This document shows, piece by piece, positions 1-7,739 of a stretch of 64,000 nucleotides of DNA. This DNA is from Agrobacterium tumefaciens (GTDB lineage Bacteria > Pseudomonadota > Alphaproteobacteria > Rhizobiales > Rhizobiaceae): NCBI GenBank assembly GCA_025559845.1, contig CP048470.1:1156001-1220000 (forward strand), read 5' to 3'. Numbering within the stretch: position 1 is the stretch's first letter; each line of letters starts with the position of its first letter. A program made the translations under genes and the position numbers. The notes under the pieces were generated by a model. The model ran no database searches. It saw only the letters and a list, made by a program, of their open reading frames with translations, and was not told the DNA's origin.

Positions 1-229
1 GATCGCCCTTCAACAATTGGCCGATATAATAGAGATATTGAACGCCAAGAGACCTGTCGAGGCCAAGGCTGGCGCGCAGATCGGCAATATCCTGTGACGT
101 CGCATCGGGTCCGAGCATCACCGCTGCCGGATCACCCGGCGTCACGCGCACGATGACGAAGACGATCGTGACAACAAGGAACATCACGACGATCATGCCA
201 GCAAGGCGCTGGAGAATGTAGCGTATCAT
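1..229 (-). CDS. ABC transporter permease, DppB/OppB type (N-terminal part, cut by window edge)
   Basis: The reverse strand encodes a protein beginning MIRYILQRLAGMIVVMFLVV, followed by VIVRVTPGDPAAVMLG. A first membrane helix followed by a TPGDPA-type loop is the N-terminal hallmark of the DppB/OppB inner-membrane permeases that move peptides, opines or nickel with a family 5 solute-binding protein. The frame is open to the window edge, so only about 76 residues are visible. It lies 77 bp downstream of a binding-protein gene on the same strand, the usual order for this transporter class. The family is clear; the substrate is not. Confidence 0.85.
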   Translation of the reverse strand, partial: MIRYILQRLAGMIVVMFLVVTIVFVIVRVTPGDPAAVMLGPDATSQDIADLRASLGLDRSLGVQYLYYIGQLLKGD

Positions 230-306
230 GGGGTCTGTCCCTATGCCCGGAGGCACAATGCAAGAAGGATACCGGCGCCATCGCACCGGTATCGCATGGC
301 GAGGCG

Positions 307-1833
307 TTACTTCTTGATGGATGCGTTCCAGAAGTACGGCCATGGAGCCGGATCAACGCCTTCGAGCTTGCCGGATTTTGCGGCCACGGCATTGAAATCG
401 CCGATCTTCATGTAGGGTAGTTCGTCATACATGGCCTTCTGGACATCGGCCCAGAGCGCAATGCGCTTCTGCGGATCGACTTCCGAGGTGAAGGCATCAA
501 CCGTCGCCTTGCGGGCCGGGGTATCCCACCAGCCAGGCGAACTCGGCGACAGCGAACCGATCAGTGCTGGCTCAGGCAGGAACGGGCTGTGGGTGATATA
601 GATGTCCCAAAGCTTGGGATCGGCACGGCGCTGCGTCAGCGTTGCCCAGTCGACAACCTGCAGATCGACGGCAAAGCCCGCGATCTTCAGATATTCGGCC
701 GCCACCTGTGCCATCTTGTAATGGAACTCATATTGACGGCTTGTCAGGATGCGGATCGGCTCGCCGGCGTAGCCAGCCTTCTTGGCGCTTTCGGCAGCAC
801 CTTCAGGATCAGCCACATTGTAGTTGCCTTCAACACCGGCATCGGTGTTCCAAGCATAGGGCTTCGGATAGATATCACCGTCCAGCGCGTAGAAATCCGT
901 GCTGCCGAAGGCAGCAGCCAGCATGTCTTCCATGCTGAGCGACTGGCGGATCGCCTTGCGGATCTCGACATTGTGGGCGACGCCTTCCTTGGTGTTGAAC
1001 ACGAAGACCGGATAACCGAAAGGCTTCAGAATGACCGGCTGCGATGCGCTCGATCCCTTGAGCTTGTCGAAGGATTCAACCGGAATGGAATCGACGTAGT
1101 CGTATTGACCGGAAACGGCAGCTTCAACACGGGTATTGGCATCAGGCACCGGAACGAAACGGATTTCGTCGAGATACTGATGGCGGGCGCCGCCATAACC
1201 GTCACTTTCGCCATCGCGCGGCTTGTAGCCATCGAAGCGCGTTAGCTGGATGTACTGGTCGGCCTTGCGTTCCTTCAGCATGTAAGGACCAGTGCCGATG
1301 AATTCCTTCATCGGCTCATCCTGCTTGTCAGACGGGATGATGATCGCGGCCGAGTTGTTGAAGGCAAAAAGCGACGTCAGCGGTGCGTAAGGTTGTTTCA
1401 GCACGATCTTGACGGTTGCCGGATCGGTGGCCGTGATCGTTTCGATGAAACCGGCCACCTGCTTGCCGCGTGACGCGATCTTTGTCCAACGGGTGAGCGA
1501 GGCAACAACGTCTTCCGAGGTCATGTCGCTGTTGTCGTGGAATTTGATGCCTGTGCGCAGTTTGATCGTATAGGTCTTACCGTCGGCACTCACCTCGGGC
1601 AGGCTTTCCGCCAGAAGCGGCGTGACGTTCCATTTGCCGTCAAACGTATAAAGCGTTTCGAAAATATGCTGGGTAACGATGCCAACCAGATCGGCGGTGG
1701 AAGACATCGGATCGAGGGTCGGAGGTTCGCCGATGGTCGCGACGTTGATCACCCCACCCTTTTCCTGAGCCATCAGTGCGGTCGGCAAGCCAACCAGGGC
1801 AGTACCGACAAGAAGTGCTAAAAGAGTCTTCAT
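307..1833 (-). CDS. ABC transporter substrate-binding protein, family 5 (peptide/opine/nickel class)
   Basis: A 508-residue periplasmic solute-binding protein. Residues 1-22 form a signal peptide (MKTLLALLVGTALVG, cleavage near ALMAQ) without a lipobox cysteine. The mature part opens with a GEPPTLDPMSSTADLVG stretch and contains the family 5 signature region around residues 78-110 (SADGKTYTIKLRTGIKFHD, then an S/T-x-E-D-V-V motif). Length matches DppA/OppA-like proteins. The ATG at 1833 is preceded by a GGGAG-type ribosome site. It heads an operon with the DppB-type permease downstream; the rest lies beyond the edge. The ligand cannot be assigned: peptides, glutathione or opines are all possible. 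Confidence 0.9.
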   Translation of the reverse strand: MKTLLALLVGTALVGLPTALMAQEKGGVINVATIGEPPTLDPMSSTADLVGIVTQHIFETLYTFDGKWNVTPLLAESLPEVSADGKTYTIKLRTGIKFHDNSDMTSEDVVASLTRWTKIASRGKQVAGFIETITATDPATVKIVLKQPYAPLTSLFAFNNSAAIIIPSDKQDEPMKEFIGTGPYMLKERKADQYIQLTRFDGYKPRDGESDGYGGARHQYLDEIRFVPVPDANTRVEAAVSGQYDYVDSIPVESFDKLKGSSASQPVILKPFGYPVFVFNTKEGVAHNVEIRKAIRQSLSMEDMLAAAFGSTDFYALDGDIYPKPYAWNTDAGVEGNYNVADPEGAAESAKKAGYAGEPIRILTSRQYEFHYKMAQVAAEYLKIAGFAVDLQVVDWATLTQRRADPKLWDIYITHSPFLPEPALIGSLSPSSPGWWDTPARKATVDAFTSEVDPQKRIALWADVQKAMYDELPYMKIGDFNAVAAKSGKLEGVDPAPWPYFWNASIKK

Positions 1834-2079
1834 CTCATGCTCCCGTTATTTTTTGTTCCATTATTATGTTATATAAGTCTTTATAATAGAATATCGGACG
1901 AGTTGACGCTGTCAACCTGGAAAGTGAGTTCGTCTGTAGTGGACCGTACGGGCAGCGGAAATCTTGGCTGCGGCCGTGCGAAAACAGCCCGTCTTTTCCA
2001 GAGTAGGTGAGGGATTCAACGAAAACCCGTTGACAGGCGAGACCCGAAAAGCCTGTATTTCAAGGGACTAACGGCCGAA
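1834..2079. promoter_or_regulatory. AT-rich upstream region of the peptide transporter
   Basis: This 246-bp gap separates the transporter start from the end of fhuF. Bases 1850-1895 are strikingly AT-rich for this genome and contain a TTATATAAG / CTTTATAATA element that is an imperfect inverted repeat, typical of a promoter plus operator (GntR-type sites look similar). The remaining part toward 2079 shows no gene. The promoter role is inferred from position and composition only. Confidence 0.35.
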
Positions 2080-2802
2080 CTATTGGCCTCTTGGGCATGG
2101 GCACGTCGCACAGTAATCGAGCGTTTCCAGCAGGTATCGAATGCAGCACACACGCCGCAGGCGTTTCGGCTCACCATTTTTGACGGGATAGACGATCGGC
2201 CGGAAAAGAGGATTGCGGGCCCCATCAGCAAGGGTCGGCAGGTCAAGAAAGTCGAACGCATGCGTCAAGCCAGGTGTCGGCGACGGCAGTTGGGCCTTGC
2301 ACCCACGTACCGTTCCTTCAAACAGGTTGCCCGCATTGCTCCAGAGTACGTTGCGAGACAGGCCAGAAACCTCGACAATCGCCTCAACAACCGGTGCTAG
2401 ATTGTCCCTGACGATAAAATCAAAGCGCTCTTCCGACGAAGTCGCACGATGGAGCCTGCCAAATGACGACAGGCGTAAGCCGATAATGTCACCATTGTCG
2501 GTCACATCGAGACCAACCCTTTCAGGCGCGAGCGACACGCACCAGTCGGCCATGATCGTGGCAGCAATCATTGGCCTGGCAACGAAGAAAAAATACCGCT
2601 TCGACCATTCACCGGCGACAGCGATCCGGGAAGCATTCGTGCCGAAGCGACGACCGTAGTTGGAAAGTATCGCGTCGAGCCGATGCGGTTCCAGACACTC
2701 CCCAAGGGACAGGTCTCCGCGCCGCTTCCGCTGGAAAAACGAGCGAGCGCCGGTTAGTTCAGCTTGCTCGAAGAGAAGGTTTAGAATGTCCGTCCGCCGC
2801 AT
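2080..2802 (-). CDS. fhuF: FhuF-like siderophore-iron reductase
   Basis: A 240-residue protein whose C-terminus carries two adjacent cysteines (219, 220) followed by cysteines 231 and 234, i.e. the CC-x10-C-x2-C pattern that binds the [2Fe-2S] cluster in FhuF. FhuF acts in the cytoplasm and reduces iron in imported hydroxamate siderophores so that it is released. I chose ATG 2802 (MRRTDILNLL) over longer upstream starts because those would run into the preceding binding-protein gene; the gap to that gene's stop is 16 bp and a GAAGG site precedes the start. It is the last gene of the minus-strand receptor-binding protein-reductase operon, matching its role in the final step. Confidence 0.85.
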   Translation of the reverse strand: MRRTDILNLLFEQAELTGARSFFQRKRRGDLSLGECLEPHRLDAILSNYGRRFGTNASRIAVAGEWSKRYFFFVARPMIAATIMADWCVSLAPERVGLDVTDNGDIIGLRLSSFGRLHRATSSEERFDFIVRDNLAPVVEAIVEVSGLSRNVLWSNAGNLFEGTVRGCKAQLPSPTPGLTHAFDFLDLPTLADGARNPLFRPIVYPVKNGEPKRLRRVCCIRYLLETLDYCATCPCPRGQ

Positions 2803-2818
2803 GGGCTTTCTAGTACCT

Positions 2819-3694
2819 TCAGCCGAGCTGGCTGGCAATCTCACCGACCAGCCTCTGCAAGGAAGCGGTCGAACCGAACGGCCAGACCTGCCTGCCAGTG
2901 ACCCGGACATTGTCTTGCACGACAATGGGGAGGACCGGCCACAATGGGGCTGAACGCAGATCCTCCGGTATCGCCTCAGCGAGAACGACCAGCGTAGTCT
3001 GCCCGTCGAGTGATGCTAATCCCTCAAGATCGATTGTGGTAAAGCCGAAAGGCTGAGGGACGATATCAAAACCGGGAACAAATCCGATCCTCTGCATCAA
3101 CATGACGGCGGCGGAATTTGGCGCAAAGATGCGCAAACGGGGAACGCCGGGAAGCGGTTGAGCCAAGATCAGTGTTTGTCCCGCAATCTTGGCAGCGTAG
3201 CGGTTTCTCAGGCCGTCAATGTTCTCATCAAACCGTGCCAGCAAGGCAGCGGCTTCCTCCGCCCTGCCCAATGCCGCACCCGCCTGAGTGACGCTGCGGT
3301 AGACGGCCGCGAGCATATCTCCATCATCCTGATCGTCGAGGAGATGTGTCGGCGCGATATCACCAAGCGCCGATGCCAGCGATGCGTGGCGAAAACGGGA
3401 AGACAGGATAAGGTCGGGCTGCAGCGTGCGAATGGCCTCAAGGCTTGGCTGCTGCCGGCGTCCGAGATCGGCAACGGCGCCGAGCTTGTCAGTATCGACA
3501 TTCACCCAGGTTCGGTAACCGGACGGCTCTGCGCAGCCGACCGGTGAAATACCAAGCGAAAGTGCAATTTCTGTCGACGTCCATTCCAGCGTAACGACGC
3601 GCGGCGGTGCGGCTGCCGAAGCCAATCGCGGCATGGCGGCCAGAGCCGCCAAGCCTGTCAGTAACGATCTTCTCCCGATCGTGGCTGCTACCAT
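2819..3694 (-). CDS. fhuD: Iron-siderophore ABC transporter periplasmic binding protein (FhuD-like)
   Basis: A 291-residue class III periplasmic binding protein. The N-terminus (IGRRSLLTGLAALAAMP) is a twin-arginine-like signal with an AxA cleavage region near residue 28, as in FhuD-type proteins. It then shows the typical start RVVTLEWTSTEIALSLGISP, the PDLILSSRF segment and the C-terminal lobe of the fold (TroA/FecB superfamily). It would hand ferric hydroxamates to the FhuB permease encoded divergently. ATG 3694 overlaps the receptor stop codon by 7 bases, implying translational coupling. An in-frame start at 3760 exists but lies deep inside the receptor gene and spoils the signal peptide. 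Confidence 0.85.
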   Translation of the reverse strand: MVAATIGRRSLLTGLAALAAMPRLASAAAPPRVVTLEWTSTEIALSLGISPVGCAEPSGYRTWVNVDTDKLGAVADLGRRQQPSLEAIRTLQPDLILSSRFRHASLASALGDIAPTHLLDDQDDGDMLAAVYRSVTQAGAALGRAEEAAALLARFDENIDGLRNRYAAKIAGQTLILAQPLPGVPRLRIFAPNSAAVMLMQRIGFVPGFDIVPQPFGFTTIDLEGLASLDGQTTLVVLAEAIPEDLRSAPLWPVLPIVVQDNVRVTGRQVWPFGSTASLQRLVGEIASQLG

Positions 3695-5877
3695 TTCACA
3701 CTCACCGTGCCGACCACAGTCAATCCCTGACCGTAGTAGCACTGCGTGGTGGTGTTGCAACCGGCAACATAGTTCTTGTCGCCAAGGTTATAGCCGTTGA
3801 GCTGGAACGCGTAACGATCGTGTTCATAACGGGCGAAGGCATCCACCAGTGTATAACCCGGAACGAAGAACGAGTTTGCCGTATCGCCAGCAGTCTTGCC
3901 GACATGGCGTGCACCGACACCGAGTGTCAGCTTTCCATCCCATGCATCCGGCATCGGTACGTCATAGCTGACAAACAGCGACTGCTGCTGCTTTGGAACC
4001 GTGTACGGCATTTTGCCGACCTGTGATGCGGTTTCGCTTCGTGTGACCTCTGGGTCCTGCCAGCTTGCGGCAGCGGTCAGATTGACACGATCCCAAAGCG
4101 TGGCGTTGGCTTCGACTTCGATGCCGCGCACCCGCACTTCATCGGTCTGGTAGTAGATGCCGGCAACGCGGTTCACGACGTTTTGCTGTGTCGCTTCAAA
4201 CCCGGACAGCGTCAGGCTGAAGTCTTCACTGGGCGGCGCATATTTGACGCCAACTTCCTTCAACTCGCCGGTCGTTGGTTTCAGTGGCGTCGCAGCCAGA
4301 GTGAGGACCGGAGCAAAAGAGGTCGAATAAAGCGCATAAGGCGTGATGCCATTGTCAAACACGTAAGCAGCACCAACCCTGCCGGTGAAGGAACTGTTGT
4401 TGCGCCTATACTGCGTGGTCGCTCCGCTGGCGATGACCGTGCTGTCGGAATCCGTATCGACGAAATCCTGACGCCCACCGGCAGTCAGACGGAAACCACC
4501 GATCTCGATCTGGTCCTGGAGATAGATGCCCGCCTGCCGCTGCGTCTGATCAAGATGCGTCGTCAACGTCGCCGGGATCACACCGATGTTGTAAACCGGA
4601 TTGAAGAGGTCGAGCGTCGGGCCGGTCCGCGAGCCCGTGTCGTTGACAAGGTTCTGCCACTGCAGATCAACACCGCCAAGTAACGTATGGCTGACAGGTC
4701 CCGTATCAAACTTGTATTCGAGATTGGTATCGAGTGCTGCAGCGTTCAGCGTCGGCTGGGCATTATAGACCAGACGGGAAAGCGTGCGCTGGTTGGCAGA
4801 CAGTCCATTTCCGAACAGGTTCTGGTAGTTCACGTCGAGATACGAGTACCGGAAGTTCTGTCTAAGAACCAGATCGTCGCTGAACGCGTGCTCGAGACGA
4901 TATCCGACATAGGCCGTTTCCTTGTTGTAGATCGCAAGTGACGGATCGCCATCAGAGAAACTGCGTGGGATGGTCAAACCCAGACTGTTCGAATAGACGC
5001 TTCCGGCGGCCGGAATGAGCGACGGCACCTGGCCTGCATCATCCTTCATGTAGGCGCCGTAGACCGTCAGGCTGGTATCCTCGTCCGGCGACCACTTGAT
5101 CGTGGGGCTGATGGCGACACGATCATTCTTGCCGAAGTCGTTCATGGCATCGCTGTCACGCAGCACACCTTGCAGACGGTAGCTCAGACCGGATTCGGAC
5201 CCGATCGGGCCGGTCGCATCGAAACCGATCTCTTTCTGATTGAAGCTGCCGAAGCGTGTGTAGAGCTCTCCACCCGACGTATCCTGCGGGTCTTTGCTGA
5301 TCATGTTGACAACGCCGCCAACGTTCGCCTGCCCGAACAGCGCCGAACTCGGACCACGTAGAACCTCGACGCGGTTCAGGAAATAAGGCTCGACACGAAA
5401 GCCCGCGTAACCGCCCGTCTGGTTGGCAATCTGCGGAACCCTCAACCCATCGAGATAGAGATCTGCAGCAAATCCGCGAACCGTAAAATAATCGGAGCGC
5501 GGGTCGTTGCCATACCGTTGGCCATTGACGTTCGAGCTATAGAGCAGGCTGTCAGCCACGGTCTGCACGGCGCGATCGGTCATGGCGCCGCGCGTGATGA
5601 CGGAGATGGATTGTGGTGTTTCCGCGACCGGCGTCGATGTCTTTGTTGCCGAGGCAGAGTCCTTTGCCACGTAACCACGTTGTTCAATGCGGGCACCCTT
5701 GGTCGTGGCTTTTCCCTGCACGACGATAGGATCAAGCTGCGTGGAACCGTTAGCATCCTGCGCAAAAGCTGTACCCGCCTGAACGGACATCACGCCCAGT
5801 GCAACACCCGAGGACAGAAGCAGAAGCCGAGCGAGACGAGCAGATGGCTTACGAGTTGCAAGGCCGGTGTGTTGCAT
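3688..5877 (-). CDS. fhuA: TonB-dependent siderophore receptor (ferrichrome/FhuA class)
   Basis: A 729-residue outer-membrane receptor. From ATG 5877 there is a good signal peptide (ARLARLLLLSSGVALGVMSV, cleavage after TAFA), then a TonB box (DPIVVQG), a plug domain with VLRGPSSALFGQANVGGVVN, and a beta-barrel ending in a C-terminal aromatic (VSVKW). It lacks the extra STN signalling domain, so it should not signal to a sigma factor. The name follows the plug motifs and the neighbours (binding protein, FhuF, FhuC/FhuB). An upstream ATG at 5922 is possible but lengthens the N-region without improving the signal. The ligand is presumably a hydroxamate; ferrichrome itself is not proven. Confidence 0.85.
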   Translation of the reverse strand: MQHTGLATRKPSARLARLLLLSSGVALGVMSVQAGTAFAQDANGSTQLDPIVVQGKATTKGARIEQRGYVAKDSASATKTSTPVAETPQSISVITRGAMTDRAVQTVADSLLYSSNVNGQRYGNDPRSDYFTVRGFAADLYLDGLRVPQIANQTGGYAGFRVEPYFLNRVEVLRGPSSALFGQANVGGVVNMISKDPQDTSGGELYTRFGSFNQKEIGFDATGPIGSESGLSYRLQGVLRDSDAMNDFGKNDRVAISPTIKWSPDEDTSLTVYGAYMKDDAGQVPSLIPAAGSVYSNSLGLTIPRSFSDGDPSLAIYNKETAYVGYRLEHAFSDDLVLRQNFRYSYLDVNYQNLFGNGLSANQRTLSRLVYNAQPTLNAAALDTNLEYKFDTGPVSHTLLGGVDLQWQNLVNDTGSRTGPTLDLFNPVYNIGVIPATLTTHLDQTQRQAGIYLQDQIEIGGFRLTAGGRQDFVDTDSDSTVIASGATTQYRRNNSSFTGRVGAAYVFDNGITPYALYSTSFAPVLTLAATPLKPTTGELKEVGVKYAPPSEDFSLTLSGFEATQQNVVNRVAGIYYQTDEVRVRGIEVEANATLWDRVNLTAAASWQDPEVTRSETASQVGKMPYTVPKQQQSLFVSYDVPMPDAWDGKLTLGVGARHVGKTAGDTANSFFVPGYTLVDAFARYEHDRYAFQLNGYNLGDKNYVAGCNTTTQCYYGQGLTVVGTVSVKW

Positions 5878-5972
5878 TGTACGAACCTGTGATGTGAGTG
5901 CTGCCGAGACGGGCAAAGACATCGGCGTTACCCGCCGCCTCACTTGATCCCGCCGCTTTCGGCCGCTTAAGT

Positions 5973-5987
5973 AGACTTTTTTTATCA
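5973..5987. promoter_or_regulatory. Possible RirA (IRO-box-like) operator in the fhu divergent promoter
   Basis: The bases AGACTTTTTTTATCA fit the rhizobial IRO-box pattern TGA-N9-TCA with one mismatch, with a T-rich core. They lie in the 288-bp divergent region between the receptor (start 5877) and the AraC gene (start 6166). RirA represses iron uptake genes when iron is plentiful in rhizobia. Tentative, because a short T-rich match can occur by chance. Confidence 0.35.
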
Positions 5988-6165
5988 CCATTGTCAGGTC
6001 AAAATGTATCGCAATCGGGCCACAAATTGACCCATTTGATCCCTATCGCTTATTCCGCGCCAATCAGGCCATCTTTTCCTTTTGAAAAATTCAAAGCCTG
6101 CGTCTATTGCTCGCGCGCAGTGCCGAACGTTGTCGTCATGGTATCCCGTCGCACTTGGAGACGAA

Positions 6166-6912
6166 ATGAAACAGCCGCAAAAGGCCGTCGACCTTCAAAA
6201 CGTGCCGCGCCCCGTGGCTGCCATGGCGCGTGTTTACGAAAAGAGCGTCGATTTCGGCTGGCACAGTCATCGCCGGGGCCAATTGCTGCAAATTGTCGAC
6301 GGCTTCATGACCGCCCGTACGCCCGACACTTCGTTCATCATCCCGAGCGGCTATGGCCTGCTCATCACGCCGGATATTCCTCATGCGGTGCGATCGCATG
6401 GACGTGTCTCCATGCAGTCCCTTTACATCGAACCGGAGCCCGGCCTGACTTTGCGCTGGGAACCGACGCGCGTCATCTCCACATCCGTTCTTCTGTCTGC
6501 AACGGTCGGCGCGTTTCTCGAACAACCAACGCTTTACGATGAAAATGGTCGCGGCGGACATCTGGCCGCTCTGATCCTCGAAGAGATTGCCAACGCGCAG
6601 GAGGGCCCTTTTGCGCTGCCAATGCCAAGCGACAAGCGGCTGCAGCGACTGTGCCGTGACCTCTCGGAAACACCGGCAATCGACCTCGACATCGACCATT
6701 GGGCCGACAATCTGGGCATGAGCCGCCGAACCATGACCAGAAAATTTCGTGTTGAAACCGGCATGAGTTTTGCAGAATGGCGACGCCGATTGCGCATGGC
6801 CCATGTCATGCGCAAGCAGGCCGAGGGTGTACGCCTTGATGAAGCAGCGGCTGATGTCGGTTATCGCAGCCTGTCTTCGCTGCGAAAAGCCATGCGCGAG
6901 GTTGCCGTTTGA
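6166..6912 (+). CDS. AraC-family transcriptional regulator of the fhu locus
   Basis: A 248-residue regulator with an N-terminal cupin-like sensing domain (FGWHSHRRGQLLQIVDGFM, then an IPSGYGLLITPDIPH stretch) and a C-terminal AraC DNA-binding region (DHWADNLGMSRRTMTRKF, then a second helix pair VGYRSLSSLRKAMRE). ATG 6166 has a GGAG site 6 bases upstream; an earlier in-frame ATG at 6082 is less well placed. The protein stops just after the second recognition helix, without the usual FG-x-x-P-x-x-Y/F-R tail. Its TGA overlaps the TTG start of the ATPase gene (TTGA). Lying between receptor and transporter operons, it probably activates them when its siderophore is present. Confidence 0.85.
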   Translation: MKQPQKAVDLQNVPRPVAAMARVYEKSVDFGWHSHRRGQLLQIVDGFMTARTPDTSFIIPSGYGLLITPDIPHAVRSHGRVSMQSLYIEPEPGLTLRWEPTRVISTSVLLSATVGAFLEQPTLYDENGRGGHLAALILEEIANAQEGPFALPMPSDKRLQRLCRDLSETPAIDLDIDHWADNLGMSRRTMTRKFRVETGMSFAEWRRRLRMAHVMRKQAEGVRLDEAAADVGYRSLSSLRKAMREVAV

Positions 6913-7739
6913 CGACCTCCGCTGTTCCCGCCCTGGAGGCACATGGCTTGAGTGTCGCGTATGATCGGGCCTATGCCGTGCGCGATGTCGACATGCTGGC
7001 GCAACCCGGCCGCGTTACCGTCATTTGCGGTGCGAACGGGTCGGGAAAAAGCACGCTCCTCAAATGTCTCGCCGGACTGGAAGAACCGACGGCCGGCAGG
7101 ATCACCCTCCTCGGCCGCCCGCTTTCGGAACTGAGACGCCGCGATGTCGCCCGGCAAGTGGCCGTGATGGGACAGGCCCCAGAAATCCCGGTTGGCCTGA
7201 CCGTCGAGGAACTCGTCGAGCAGGGCCGTTACCCCCACCGCCCGTGGCTAGGCCGGCTCTCGGCGGATGACCGCGACATCATCGATAGTGCCATCAAGCG
7301 TGTCGACTTGCAGCAATTGCGCAAACGCCAGCTTGCGACCCTGTCTGGCGGCGAACGCCAACGTGCCTGGGTGGCTATGGCCCTGGCGCAGCAACCACGC
7401 GTGCTTTTCCTCGATGAACCGACCAGCTTCCTCGATATTCGCCATCAGGCTGAACTGCTGACATTGCTGCGCGAACTCAATCATACGGAAGGCCTGACGA
7501 TCATCGCCGTGCTCCATGATCTCAATCAGGTCATGGACATTGCTGATGACGTGGTGCTGATGAAAAAGGGAGAGGTTCTGGCGATAGGGCCTGTCTCGCA
7601 GGTATTGCAGACCGATCTCCTGGAGCAGGCCTTCGGCTGCAAGGTCAATCTTGTCCCGCATCCCAAAGACGCAGAACGCACCTACTGCCTGATCGACTGG
7701 ATCGATGCAGCCGGTGCGTCATACAGGCCGGCCGAATGA
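6909..7739 (+). CDS. fhuC: Iron-siderophore ABC transporter ATP-binding protein (FhuC/FecE type)
   Basis: A 276-residue ABC ATPase. Walker A is GANGSGKST (about residues 39-47), the signature LSGGERQRAW, Walker B VLFLDEPTSFLDI, and the H-loop is in VLHDLNQVMDIAD. This arrangement and length fit the cytoplasmic ATPase of ferric siderophore importers. The start is a TTG at 6909 inside the TTGA overlap with the AraC stop, so translation is coupled. It ends in an ATGA overlap with the fused permease gene. No internal ATG gives a complete N-terminal strand, which supports the rare start codon. Confidence 0.9.
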   Translation: MTTSAVPALEAHGLSVAYDRAYAVRDVDMLAQPGRVTVICGANGSGKSTLLKCLAGLEEPTAGRITLLGRPLSELRRRDVARQVAVMGQAPEIPVGLTVEELVEQGRYPHRPWLGRLSADDRDIIDSAIKRVDLQQLRKRQLATLSGGERQRAWVAMALAQQPRVLFLDEPTSFLDIRHQAELLTLLRELNHTEGLTIIAVLHDLNQVMDIADDVVLMKKGEVLAIGPVSQVLQTDLLEQAFGCKVNLVPHPKDAERTYCLIDWIDAAGASYRPAE

